The translations under genes were made by a program, and so were the position numbers. The notes beneath the pieces are model-generated. The model was not told where the DNA came from, did not search any database, and saw only the letters and a list, made by a program, of their open reading frames with translations. Below, piece after piece: positions 39,041-51,105 of a stretch of 64,000 bases of DNA (positions within the stretch are counted from its first letter, which is position 1; every line of letters begins with the position of its first letter). Origin of the DNA: Steromphala cineraria (Eukaryota > Mollusca > Gastropoda > Trochida > Trochidae); contig OU744730.1 of assembly GCA_916613615.1 (NCBI GenBank), forward strand, positions 19,509,406-19,573,405, read 5' to 3'.

Positions 39041-39430
39041 ACATGAAACACTACATCACTCACTAAAACTTCAATTGTATCATATTAATTGAAAGTTACA
39101 GAGTTTTGGATGAAAATATGGCCGTGATCATATGACAATGGCATCTGGTTGAAAGTTCTGATGACTAATACGTCAGCAGCCATCACTGAAGCAAGATGTG
39201 CGTTAAGATATTTCAATCCATCCTTGTGATTAACGTCTCATGCCACTGAATCTGACTGCTCTGTCTTCAAGTAAAAACACAACCAAATGTGTAGCACTTG
39301 GTCACAATAAATCTCTCATGTTTGGCTTAATCTACGTTTGTTGTGTCAGTGAGTTTAGTGAAGGAATCCCTCTTCTTCCCGTCACATGAATACCACTCTG
39401 TGTCCTTGCAGGCAGTGATAGATTAGTGGT

Positions 39431-39754
39431 ATTTATCTCGCTGAACAGATGGCCTCTTACAATGATGTACGCTTCGTTAGCCATTGTGGAACAGATGAAA
39501 AAGCAAAATTACCTGTATTATATCATATACTGGTCTGAAAAAGCAAGGAATAATATTATAAGAAATAAACTAAAATGGCAATATTTATCTCGATAAACAG
39601 ATGGCCTCTTACGAAGATGTACCTTCATGAGTCTTTTGCCATTTTGGAACAGGTGAAAAAAGCACATTAACCTGTATTATATCATATACTGGTCTGAGAA
39701 AGTAAGGGATTATATTGTATGAAGTAAACTTATCAGTCAACTAAGATGGCAATA
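39431..39754. repeat. 162-bp tandem duplication
   Basis: Units 39431-39592 and 39593-39754 both start ATTTATCTCG, with AACAGATGGCCTCTTAC, and contain ACCTGTATTATATCATATAC and TGGTCTGA. They differ by scattered substitutions and small indels. No reading frame is shared. Confidence 0.8.
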
Positions 39755-39759
39755 TCATT

Positions 39760-40720
39760 AAAATTCTAAAACGTTACAAGCCGATGCTGAAAGTTACAAA
39801 ATAATGAGGGCCTTATGAACCTTACTTCACACACTAGACAGATATACGTACATGTATGTACATTTTGAATATTAGACAATTATCAACTTCTTAATGACAC
39901 TCGTATTGTTAATCATAAAGTTCCAATATCCCTTTTGTACAGAATACATCCAGGATATAATCAGTATATATTGAATGTTACCGTCTTGATGTAAGAATTG
40001 GTTCCATTTTGTTCACATAAAAAGGTGTCTTAAATATTGTGGCATATAGATTAACATAGATTAGTTCCTTTTAATCCTGATCGATCGGATCACTCTTCTC
40101 ATGGATTAAATATCATCCTCGAATAACTTGGCAGAACTACGCTTACCTGAAGAATTATGTAATGACCATACTGATATAACTTGACAACAAATATGGCAAT
40201 TAACAAGTTAGGTTAGATCCCTTTTCAAGAGATTATGCAATGTATTTTTTCTAAGAATGATAGATCAATATCTCCAGTACCATTATCAATGAGAATGCGT
40301 TAACAAATCCCGAAAGTGGCCATAGACCATTTCAGTCCCCCTTTAATACTTCGAACGAAAGGGAAAATATCTTTCTTTTCTTTAAAGCAACTGTGTATTA
40401 ATCTTAAATGTATTGTTTCAAAGTTATGACCCAAAAGTATCATAGAAGAAAAAAACAACACTTATTAATGTTAAAATATGACACGTTATAGTATTAATTC
40501 ATAAAATAGGTCTATGTAAGAGAAACGTATCAACATCCTTCTTTTGGTTTTCTAAATACCTTTACTTATAGAGGAGAAATAGTTAATTAAATAGTAGAAT
40601 GACGGGTATGCTTTACCTCCTATATATGAGCAACAGCATACGTTCTTTCTTTCACAAATTTTGCATATTCTCCAACTGCCAAAGCTTCGTTCAACAACAG
40701 CTCGCTCATATTCACCAAAA
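39760..40720. other. Intergenic sequence, nothing recognised
   Basis: AT-rich and no coding or repeat signal identified. Confidence 0.5.
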
Positions 40721-40725
40721 GGGTA

Positions 40726-41721
40726 CTGGCTGGCGAACAATTATCGCCGTTTTTTTAGACGTTTTCGTTTCTAATATCAAAACGCATAATCAAATTTGGT
40801 AAATATTCTACACAATACTTGATTAGGGATCTTCCTGTCAGGAAATAAATGTTTCAATCGTAGATTATTTTCTAGTTCTCTACGGCCGCTAAAAATTACA
40901 ACAGACCGATACTGAGTTTCGTAACACCTTACCGTAATAGTTATCGCCAACATACGCTATCAGTTCACAAAATTTAAATTCACTTCCAAATGCTTGCAAA
41001 ATGTCAGTGGTACTGAAATATCATATCCTTTGAACGAAGACACATCTATATTTATTAATCTGATTTTATTTACCTTCCCCCGAAAGGCAAAGTGACCGAC
41101 TGTCAGTGACAAGCACCCGACTCGATCTGACCGCATCCAAGCGGTTTAGCGAGGACCAAACGACTTCGGGTAGACATGAAATATTGCGGCAAAATAAATA
41201 ATTATTGAAAAGAAAACTATCTCAGGTTGAAATTGAATTCTTTGAGGCATGATATGTGCTGCATTACTTCATTGTTTGTTGTTTTCTTGATTTGCACGCC
41301 GTAGCAGTGAGTGGAGGTAAGTAACCGCATTGCCGTAAAGTGGGCCAGTTTTGACCACGATTATTTCTAGGAAAACAATTCTAAAATTATTTGCATCCAT
41401 ACAATTGATATGTTTCTGTATCATAACTGTAGCCAGGATCATTTTATATAAATGTATACATTTTTTTAATATCTGATAAGATTTTCTCGACAGGTCACGT
41501 GACTTCCCCGTCTCGTTTACTTTTCCCACGTGCTAAAATTTATCTTTCGTGGCATCTGGAAAATTTAATTCTTTTGATGATTATTTTTATTGGTAATAAT
41601 TTGAAAGTGGGAGAGGTCCTTTGATAAAAAATTAAAGGATTGGATGTGAAAGAATGCTCAAATGCCTTACAGCGAGGTGGTGGCGATAACTGTTACGCGG
41701 CGATAATTGTTCGCCCGCCAG
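40726..41721. mobile_element. 996-bp DNA transposon with GGCGATAA motifs
   Basis: The terminal inverted repeat of about 25 bp is CTGGCTGGCGAACAATTATC on the left and its complement (one mismatch) on the right, flanked by TA. A second, inner inverted pair is CGTAATAGTTATCGCCA (40933-40949) against TGGCGATAACTGTTACG (41681-41697). A CpG-rich patch lies at 41090-41180. No transposase was recognised, so it is probably non-autonomous. TA target sites suggest the Tc1/mariner supergroup, but this is not proven. Confidence 0.72.
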
Positions 41722-42124
41722 TAGTATAATGGTGTTTATAAAACAAGAAGTAAATAATTCTATTCCACAGAATCATGATATTGCAATAACTTTTGATAGA
41801 ACTAAACAAACTGAGGTTAGGCAATGATTTTTTTGTTTTTTAATTCTATTCAACCAACCCTATAACAAAGAATTCGATCTCCACTCCATGGAAATGAGAG
41901 GCCACTTGCACAATAAAGTTTGACATTGAGTGGGATTGTGGTTAGGCAATTATTGGTACAATTATGCCGGAGAGAAAAAACTTCGATTTTCAAGGAAGTC
42001 GCTTCTTGATAAAACATATTTAGCCATTAGCTGTATGAATAATTCGAAGATTTTGAGTTAAGAAAAGATTCAAGTCATCTTTAGGTTGTTTGATTTCACC
42101 TGATTTCGTTTCATGCTCTACGAT

Positions 42125-42310
42125 TCGCAGACTAACATTTAGTCTCAGAAGTAATTTTTTTCAATATTGACAACATTTTAAACTATTCATGTATTATTTT
42201 AAAAAATGAGCCCAGAAGAAGCTGATCGTTCTAGACTTGCTTTTCTAAACTGGGTTGGTCATCAATTAATTTTTGTAGCTTTTGGGTCTGGATGACAGAC
42301 TATAAGATTT
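42125..42310. repeat. Dispersed repeat copy (pair with 45.16 kb)
   Basis: Shares 'ATTTAGTCTCAGAAGTA', 'CAATATTGACAA', 'TTCATGTATTA', 'TCTAGACTTGC', 'GTCATCAATT'-like and 'TGACAGACTAT' blocks, in order, with 45158-45355. Weaker fragments occur near 3950-4070 and 4200. Non-coding; element type not recognised. Confidence 0.6.
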
Positions 42311-42498
42311 ATTTCAAAATGAGAAATAACTTGATTATAAGAAATGAACGAAAATGTGTTTAAATTGTTTTAAAAAAGGTAAAAGATGTTCCTTTTATTG
42401 ATATACTTAGGCCTACCAATCACACGATGCCTGTTATATGTACCTTAACTATGTAAATGCCAGATTTATTACGAGGATTTGTTGTGTAGCAACATCTT

Positions 42499-42637
42499 GA
42501 TAATGAGGAAATATATATGAATGACAACTTCTTTATTCATAATATGCGACGTTTCAAGAAACGACACAAGAAACTGTGTCGAAACGTCGCATACCATGAA
42601 TAAAGAAGTTGTCATCCATATATGTTTCCTCATTATC
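42499..42637. repeat. Long hairpin, 57-bp arms (family H, copy 2)
   Basis: Arms 42499-42555 and 42581-42637 are imperfect reverse complements around a 25-base loop containing AAACTGTGTC. The sequence is clearly related to the hairpin at 8390-8541, and the same tail (CCAACTTCAAAAATGCCCC) follows the right arm. Confidence 0.82.
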
Positions 42638-42789
42638 ATCATTCCAACTTCAAAAATGCCCCTTAAAGAAGCTAGCAACATCTTAACACGCCATTTCCAG
42701 GGTATTAAGATAAAACATTTATTCAAAGAAAATAAATCTGTACCAAACAAATGCTACGATTCTCGCTTTGGGGACGTTTGCTAATATTA

Positions 42790-43750
42790 ACACATATTAA
42801 CACATATATATTTTAACATCACATATGGGCCTTACATTAAAATGGCTGCACATGATGCCTGAGGGATAAACGTTAAGAAAGTCTTTGCATTATTTTTATA
42901 TCTTGCTAAATTTTATTCGCGTTGATATAATTCGTGTAATGAAAATCATTAATAAATGAAAATTGGTTGATATATAAGAAAAAATAAACCTACGGAAGTT
43001 GATTCATATTTTCAAAAGCTTATACCAACAACATTCTTGTAATCTTTACTTCGGATAAAGTGACCATAGTATTTCATTTTGAGTTGCGGATGTTCCAAAA
43101 TATTGATGCCAGTTATAATATATTGAAATATCTTTGTTGGATTTATGTGAAAAACGTCGAGATATCTCTCAAGAACAGTGCATGTCCTGTTTGTAGAATT
43201 ACATGACAATGACTACGTGTTAACCAAGCCTTGAATTCAAAAAGTGAAATAAAACAAGCTGTCCGATATAGTAAAACAGGCAATTTAAAATTCACAACAT
43301 GGAGGAGGCAGCTATTGCATGTCGCCAACACCACTTACAAGACGGGGAGCGAGTCACGTGATTGATGGTAACAATAATGGGTAGTGTTTCCATCCATCCA
43401 TCACAAACAAACAATCCATCCATCACCCAAACAAACAATGGCACGTGGGCCCTACATTCCAACCCCTCTCTTCATCCTGTGGTTGACATCATCGTCTCTT
43501 TGTCTTGGCTCTTTGGACTGTCTTTAAGTCGTTATTAATGTTTTTTAACAAATCTTAGAATTATGGTTAATTTAGTCTATGAAATGTCTAAAATGAATAC
43601 TGAATCATCGTTTATTTTTTTATCATTTGTAAAGCTTTTCATATCAATAATCAATCAATCTAGACTGTGGTAAAGACCCCTTTTTAATCTTACTATGAAG
43701 CAGAACTATTGAAACATGTGGCTCACTGTTTGTCTCTATCTATTTTCCAT
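42790..43750. other. Intergenic sequence with a CCAT-rich stretch
   Basis: No gene recognised. A short run of CCATCCATCCATCAC-type repeats with CAAACAAACAAT lies at 43390-43440. Confidence 0.5.
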
Positions 43751-43756
43751 ATGATA

Positions 43757-43990
43757 ATAATAATATCACTTTATTGTCCTCAGTACATGCAGACATATTG
43801 GAAACTCCGGTTGTGTCTAAGCAACCGACAGCCACAGTGCAGCGCCAGTTAATGCGTTGTTCTACCTTTACAATGCTGAGTGTCAAACAAGACAGCAACA
43901 ACTTCCATCTTTTTGTCTTTTGGTATGACGCGACCGGGAATCGAACCCCGGTCTTCCGGGTGACGAGCGGACATTACAATAACGTTTGGA
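43757..43990 (-). mobile_element. Retroelement fragment with tRNA-like B box
   Basis: On the minus strand GGTTCGATTCCCGGTCGCG (about 43946-43928) is a perfect B box in a tRNA-3'-half context, but no A box or cloverleaf is present upstream. The other side has 'ATATCACTTTATTGTCC', a type of end often seen in molluscan retroelements. Called a SINE fragment, not a tRNA gene. Confidence 0.45.
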
Positions 43991-44059
43991 ACAAACCAAT
44001 GAATCCGTCACAACCTCGCAGTATAACGTTATCAGTTAAGTTACACTCAATGGTTTTTC

Positions 44060-44500
44060 GCGATATATGTTAGCTCTCATATAAGCGTCAAGCGTTTGCT
44101 GTTCTTTAAACACACGGTCTAACAATGCTTTAGGAGTAGGTTCCATGCATGTATGTTCTATTGGATTTAGATCCGAAAAAGTAAGCCCCTCCATCTGCTC
44201 AATTGTTCCGATTTAAAGGTACTGTTCCAAGCTCGATGTGGAAGACCATTGTCGTCCATGAGGATGAAGATATCCCATATTTGGATTCAGCGTATGGTCC
44301 CATCCTTGTAACGAATACCAATAATGGTGCCATTCTCAAGAACATGCCTATCACCCTTTTCACCCCACACCATGACTGACCCTCCTCATTCCTGTCATGG
44401 CAGCCTATTTGATTTTTCTGCCAAACGTGGTCCCTGTCTACTCCAAACCCTCACCCGTCTATAAGAAAGTCTACACAGAATTTAGACCCATGACGTGTAC
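44060..44500 (-). pseudogene. Dead Tc1/mariner-type transposase fragment
   Basis: Read on the minus strand, conceptual pieces match the Tc1 DDE transposase pattern in order: 'FCVDFLIDG', 'RVWSRQGPR', 'GGSVMVWG', 'ENGTIIGIRYKDG', 'FILMDDNGLPHRA' (second catalytic Asp region) and 'FSDLNPIEHT' (the SPDLNPIEHxW block before the third catalytic acid). They are spread over at least two frames with several stop codons, and both termini are missing. This is a decayed copy. The motifs are family knowledge; the frames were translated by eye. Confidence 0.72.
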
Positions 44501-45157
44501 ATGACTGATTCAGACGTCACTGAATTAATGTGACTCAAATATGTCATTTCATTTTTTCATATGTATGTACAAAGGAAAAATAATATGTTTCTTAGATAAA
44601 GATGAATAATTTATTTATGTAACATACTCAACACATAACAAATCAATTAAATTGACGACCTGTTGTTAAAAAAATAATTTTCATAAATTGACGCTTGAAC
44701 CATTGTGCTGTTTTCGATCTTGTTCGGAAGTTTATATCGGTGGTGCAACCTTACGGAAGAGATAAGAATTAATATAATATCTCTAAGCATCAATCATCTC
44801 TCAGTTCACGATAAAGTGGCACCTTCCATTAGTTCGCCATATTTGTGACCAACTAGTAGAGTGTCTCTTTGAAGGATTCCAGTTTTATAGACAGGTACTG
44901 CATCTTGTGTAACAAATTTATTCTCACGTTATACTAACTAGAATTCTAACTTCTCAGAGAGCAAAAACTTACTATACTATCCGAAGAAAAACAATTGAGA
45001 ACATGTTTTTAACTTTCACGCAAGGCATTAAAGACAACACCTGACAACAATTAATACTTTATTGATCAATTGTTACGTTTATCAACCCATTTAATTGGTC
45101 GAAATTGAGATGGGGGTGTGGTGACTTTTGAAACTCGTCCTTTTATAGAATAGAATA

Positions 45158-45355
45158 ATATTTAGTCTCAGAAGTATTTGTTTCAATATTGACAATAGTT
45201 TCAACATTTCATGTATTATAACAAAATGGAGCTCGGGAGATGTGTTAACCTCAACAACTTCCTAAAGCTGAGTGATCTAGACTTGCCATACTTTAGAAAA
45301 CTTGGTTAGTCGTCAATTGTATATTTTTGCTTAAGGTGACAGACTATTTATGGAA
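45158..45355. repeat. Dispersed repeat copy (pair with 42.1 kb)
   Basis: Same ordered blocks as 42125-42310, with an extra insertion around GCTCGGGAGATGTGTTAACC. Confidence 0.6.
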
Positions 45356-45789
45356 GTGCAGTACTGTTACCGGTATGTACAAGCTTTAGCAGCTGACGTT
45401 AGGTGATTGGAATATGTTATTTACTTTGTAACTAAACCTTAACATAAGTGGCATGATTGACCTGAAAATTCCACATTGTCTCTTAGCCTTGATTGGAATA
45501 TGTACCAAAGCATTCGTGTCATAAACATAGTATTGTATTTACATTGATAAAATATTCTCTGCCTATATCCGGGGGTATTTTGTCCATATTTTATAAATTT
45601 CATATTATTAGATATCAGCGATTTGTCTAACAATTTCGATAACAGAGAACCGTAACTTCTTACCATACTCTGTAAACGCATGGAATTGAATCCTTTTTTA
45701 ATATTAAGTCATTATTCATTAAATTAATTCGATTTTCTTCAGATTAACTAGTCTTGTTTCATGACTGTATCAAATAGAATTCTTTCCAC

Positions 45790-45973
45790 ATTAGGATCAT
45801 GTAAGTGGAGATCTTGAAGGCATTTGATTTCATTCCATTTAGATGTTTTTTTAGAGAACAAGAGAATAATGAGGACGCTGTTTATCCATAGAATTTCCTT
45901 TGTCACCCTCACACTACCAACTTCTAGAATGCCACTCAAAGAGTTCGGAGAATACTGAGTTTCTAGATACAGG
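45790..45973. repeat. ~185-bp dispersed repeat, copy 1
   Basis: Matches 47320-47497 in the same orientation ('GGCATTTGATTT', 'AGAGAATAATGAGGA', 'CACACTACCAACTTCT', 'AGAATACTGAGTTTCTAGA'). The CCAACTTCTAGAATGCC block is also the tail found after the family H hairpins. Confidence 0.75.
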
Positions 45974-46478
45974 TAAATTCGGTTTTCTTCAGAGTAACTA
46001 TAGTCTTGCTTCATGACTGATCAAAAAGGTTTCTTTCATACAGTTTAGTTCCTAATTCAGCAAGTCTAGATTAACTGATAACACTATGAATTAAAAGCTT
46101 TAAGAAACTAAAGAATGGAAATTACTATGTATACAGAGAATTTTGAAGATACGGACTCGACTTACAGCCTCGCATTCAAGACATTTTACGACTGCTTAAT
46201 AAATGCTGCACCATTTCGTGAATGAAAGCCTTTCCTTTACTCGTGTTATATAAGGTGTTTAAAGGTAGAGTACCTGGATCCCTAAATTGTTCGACCCCTG
46301 AGAGCAGTGAAAAATAACGCAATATTACAAAATCTGTCCATGTTTATCCATGCAATGTTCTATAGAAACCATGTTTAATTAATGTAATAAGTGTTTGTGT
46401 ATATGTATGTTTATTATAACAATCAATTCATGTTCTCTATAAATAAAATGTTTTGTAGTGTAAATGTTTATATTGTAA

Positions 46479-46697
46479 AGGGACAGTCTTATTGGGTAAT
46501 TTTATTGTGGAAACTAAATTCAAGGGGACATTTCAGTTTATGCATATAATGCTATAAGTACATGATTATAACACATCCAAGTTGAAACATGTTACTGGGG
46601 TTAACATTGTTATTGATTTATATTTGACAACTTGATAAAGAAATGCACATAAGCGAATTTCGTTTCCACAAAAAGATACCCCGATTGGAGTGTCCCT
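46479..46697. mobile_element. TTAA-flanked MITE family B, copy 2
   Basis: 219 bp. The ends AGGGACAGTCTTATTGGG and CCCCGATTGGAGTGTCCCT are inverted, with TTTTATTGTGGAAAC/GTTTCCACAAAAAG inside them. TTAA follows on the right (46698-46701); the left flank is GTAA, one change from TTAA. It is diverged from the copy at 27460. Confidence 0.75.
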
Positions 46698-47319
46698 TTA
46701 ATATGATGATGAGAATAGTATTTGACAAAACAAATCACAATGAATCTATTTTCACCTGGTCTCCTATATAAACCTTAGTTGACAAAATAAGTATCTATCA
46801 ATTTGTACATTTTAATGTGCCATTTTGCCGTTTTCTAATAGTTCCCCAGCACTAAAACATTGACAAAATTATATTCTTATATAAATGTCATGTATACGCT
46901 AAATGTAACCATTTCATAACCACGTTGAAGAACGAATCGCCTTGTTCCGTGTCTGTCACATATCCTGTCAAAACTATAACTTATAAGTTAAATTTCGATT
47001 TATAACGTCACGGTATAAGTGTGGTCAATATTTATCAAAAGCGTTTTCAATCATGAAGGTGCCATCGATAATCGAATACGTGATCACGTGACTAACATTG
47101 CATCTTGGTTGACTCAGTACAAGGGAGTTATGTGTGCAGAATCGAACGCGATAAATAACTAATTACTTATCTTTGGTTTGACGTTAATACTCTTCATAAT
47201 GATAGATTTGATTATCCGATTCTTCCACCATGTTTGACTGATGTTTGTGAACCTACTATGCATGCGATCGGATAATTGTAGCCAATTTATCAAGTTCAAT
47301 GCATGTCTAGCCCAGTGTT

Positions 47320-47497
47320 ATGTAAGTGTAGATCTATAAGGCATTTGATTTTATTCAATTTAGATGCCTTTTTATTTATTGATAAGAGAATAATGAGGAA
47401 GTTGTTTATTCATAGTATTTCCTTTGTCGTCCTCACACTACCAACTTCTGGAATGCCACTCAAAGAGTTTAGAGAATACTGAGTTTCTAGACACAGG
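47320..47497. repeat. ~185-bp dispersed repeat, copy 2
   Basis: Second copy of the repeat at 45790-45973, in the same orientation and without a hairpin. Confidence 0.75.
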
Positions 47498-47699
47498 TAT
47501 ATTGAGTTTATCAAAATGACCAACATAATTTTGCTCAAGAACAGTATGAGCACACAGCTATTCAAACTGTTTATTCAATATTTGTATTGCATTTTACTAA
47601 ACACTTAATATATATATTTAGTATTCCATGTTTTCATGTTCATGCTAAGATGTAAGAAATTTGTACGACTGGTTAAAGTTTATTAACATCCTGTAACTA

Positions 47700-48068
47700 G
47701 AATTTAGAAATAAAATCATCATATTGGGAATGAAAGTAAAGAACAATAATCCTGTAAATGCAATCATTTTATTAGTCAAACAGAATATTTACAGATGCAG
47801 TATTAATGGTTTTACACCAAAGTTGGAATATCTTAAAAATGACATTGTTCGTTGCTATAACTCAACAAGATATATAATATTTCTATCTACAGAAACTGAA
47901 GAAATGTTTTTCAATATTGGTCAACCTTGCATTTATTATTTAGAAATTATTCTATTTAGTTAGTTTACCAGCCGATTGTGGATTACGTATTTGTATACAT
48001 GTGATCATTTGTCAGCATTTCAACTCATGTATTTGCCTGTATTAAAAATATGGAAAATAAAAAAAAAC
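47700..48068 (+). mobile_element. LINE 3' fragment (L1/Tx1-like ORF2 C-terminus)
   Basis: An 80-residue frame (about 47700-47963) reads 'AIILLVKQNIYRCSINGFTP', like the far C-terminus of L1/Tx1-type ORF2 proteins ('LLLLKQYIYKCKCNGKxP'). It is followed by a non-coding tail ending in ATGGAAAATAAAAAAAAA at about 48051-48068, a likely retroposition poly(A) end. The element is heavily 5'-truncated. The assignment is by pattern memory. Confidence 0.55.
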
Positions 48069-48599
48069 ATTCTGTAAGTAGACCAATACAGAAAAACTTG
48101 ATTAATAACATTTTAGTATCTGTATTCATATACAGCCTCATATTCAATGTAACAATATACATATGAAGACGCCAACATACACCTCCCATCTATGTTTAAG
48201 TTATATGAACTATCAGTCACCCTTTAGTAACTTAAAATCAATACCGTACTTCTTGATTAAACAACACCCTTTATAACGTTTGTCACGTTTGACTGCCTTC
48301 GAATATAATCAACAAAACGAGAATAAAAGCCAAGTTCCCTACTAGTCACATAAAACACATAGGCCTACATGTTCCAGCAAAAAAATGTACTTTTTGATAA
48401 AAAAAACAACCTTTGTCATGTTTGACTTTATTTGAATAAAATCAACAAAACGAGAACAATAGCAGAGATCAATATTTTACACAGGGCTTAAAATGCAAAA
48501 TTCTTGGCTGGCGAGCAAGACGATTAAATTAAGTTTAAAAATAAATCAATCAACGTATATGTTTCCTTTGAATAAAACATCTTTTTCTTAAATATGTTT

Positions 48600-49020
48600 T
48601 TTGAGTGACGAGAAACGTTACGATGCCATGATGCAACAAGTGGCTTTTCTCTAGACGTCGGAGCGAAAACAATTGATAATGAACTTTTGTAAATTATGTC
48701 AATCAATCTTGTCGTTTTCTCCAACTAGAGACAAGCATGGAACTGTCTCAATGCAAATACATAACACACATCACATTAGCCAATGACAAAAAGCGCCTCA
48801 TTTTCCCAACATGCGCATCATTTGTTTTCTAAACGTCGTTACGTTGACAAGAGTGAAGTTCGGTTTTTACGTACTTCATTGTAAACGTGGCACGTGCTTG
48901 TCGTTTTGACATGCGCGGTGACCTAGGTCAGTCATGGACATCAGTTACGTCATTTACTTGTCCGGATGTCAATATCGCATTGTTGCCATGACTTCCCGCG
49001 AGCTTCAACCTGTCAACTTT
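48600..49020. promoter_or_regulatory. CpG-richer island with promoter-like motifs
   Basis: CpG dinucleotides are unusually frequent here for the window. It includes CCAATGAC, AACATGCGCATC, CACGTGCTT-like and GTGACCTAGGTCAGTCATGG elements. No exon was recognised on either side, so the gene it might serve is unknown. Confidence 0.25.
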
Positions 49021-49770
49021 ACAACAAATATTTAAAGTAAAGCTGTCAATGTCTACATGTTTCTTGTCAATTTGTGATAATGGGGAACTTGACGAGAAGT
49101 ATTATAGTTTTGAAAATTAGGGATTAATGACGCATTTTAATAACATTTCAAACTAAAAACCTTGGATTATGTGGTTCTCTCAACACAATCGTTTGTAAAT
49201 TTACCAATTACCTTTTCCATTTTCATTATGCAAAAAGTTAAGTTTATGTCACAATGTTTAATCATTGCAGATATAAGAATTCATCTTAAACTTATCATAA
49301 ACACGTACGGTAGCTATAATTTGTCTTAAGAAATATAAAGTAATGTGTGATTGACAATTTACTGAATCTCAAAAGTTATATTTCTGCTTCACGTATACTG
49401 AATGATGCATAAGATGTGTGGTTTATATATTTCCAATGCTTTGTTTCACGTATACTTACGGTAAGTCTAATATCTGTAAGATTTTGTTTTATATCTAACT
49501 TAATGTTTTGTTCACGTCATACATGTATCTGCTTTGGTACTCGTATTTATAATTTACTTTTGCTTTCCTAACATATGCTTTAAGTCTTTGTATATATTTC
49601 ATGCTTTGTTGTCTCGTGTTTACTTTCCTGGTATATGCTAAGTCTTAAATATGTTTTGTTACATTGTTGCACTGTCTTACATTTATTTCTTACATGCATA
49701 TAGCATGTATGCTTTAGGTTTTAATGTTTTGTTACATGTTTGCTTTGTCCTACATTAGTTTTTTATACGC

Positions 49771-50163
49771 ATGGTCTGTTTGTAGCATGCATGCTTTAGG
49801 TTGAAAGTATGCTTTGTTACATTGTTGTATTGTCCTACATATTTTTCTTATATAATACGCATGGTCTGTTTGTAGCATGCATGCTTTAGGTTGAAAGTAT
49901 GCTTTGTTACATTGTTGTATTGTCCTACATATTTTTCTTATATAATACGTATGGTCTGTTTGTAGCATGCATGCTTTAGGTTGAAAGTATGCTTTGTTAC
50001 ATTGTTGTATTGTCCTACATATTTTTCTTATATAATACGTATGGTCTGTTTGTAGCATGCATGCTTTAGGTTGAAAGTATGCTTTGTTACATTGTTGTAT
50101 TGTCCTACATATTTTTCTTATATAATACATATGGTCTGTTTGTAGCATGCATGCTTTAGGTTT
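49771..50163. repeat. 90-bp tandem array, 4.4 copies
   Basis: Units start ATGGTCTGTTTGTAGCATGC at exactly 49771, 49861, 49951, 50041 and 50131, with almost no change between units, so the expansion is recent. On the minus strand 90 bp is 30 codons, and a frame stays open across the array (49750-50235, 161 codons, repeated 'KACMLQTDH.YYIRKICRTI'). This is most likely a by-product of the period; no start context, splice signal or known family supports a gene. Confidence 0.92.
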
Positions 50164-51105
50164 TACCGTATGACATGTTTTGTTACAGGTGTGCACTATA
50201 TACGCTATGATTTGATTTGCATATTCTTTATGCATCTCGTATACGTTGTCTGACCTGTGTCCTACACACTTGACTTATTTCTCGAATTCCAGCCGTGCTT
50301 GTTACATGTAAATGAAATGCTTTGTTTCATGTATCATTTGATATGCTTTGTTACATGTGGCACACAATCAAGGCTATGTTATGTGTCGTATAATGTCATT
50401 TTGTTAATTGTGTCATATAACAAGTTTTGTTACATTTGTCAATTAATATATGTGTTACATGTGTCATGTATTTTCTTGTTGTTAGATGTGTGATATATAC
50501 TTTGTTACACGTGTGATGTAATATTTTTTTTCACATGTGTGATATAATATGCTTTGATAAATGTGTGATATAATATGCTTTGTTACATGTGTCATATGAT
50601 ATACTTTGCTACATGTGTCATGTTATATTCTTTTTTACACGTAGATATGATATGCCTTTGTACAAGTGTGATACATGCTTGTTACATGTGTCATATAATA
50701 ATTGTTACATGTATCGTATAATATGCTTTGTGACATGTACCATATAATATGCTCTGTTCTTTGCGTGATATAATATTTGTTACACGTGTGATATATGCTT
50801 TGTAATGCGTGTCACATAATATGCTTGTTACATGTATGCTTGATGTCTTTTAAGATTTCATTGTAACACCATACATATACTAAGTCTTACATACATGTTT
50901 AACATACTATCTATGTATCCGCTATAATTGGCTTTGTTAAACTTTGCTTTGTTACATGTATACTTTATATCTTATAACTGCGTTGTAATATGTAAACATA
51001 TCCTAGCGATGATGATATTTTTGCTTTAAGCGTGTGTGTTTTATGTCTTAAATATACTCTTTATTATGTTTGCTTAATGTGTTAATTAAGCTTTGTTTAT
51101 ACCGT

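Noticed and set aside
41269..41529. 86-residue open frame on the minus strand within the 996-bp transposon
   Set aside because: No family recognised, no splice or start context, and it lies in a TIR-bounded non-autonomous element.
43298..43363. Short frame starting MEEAAIACRQ after a good ATG context
   Set aside because: Only about 20 codons before a stop, with no convincing donor to join it to another exon.
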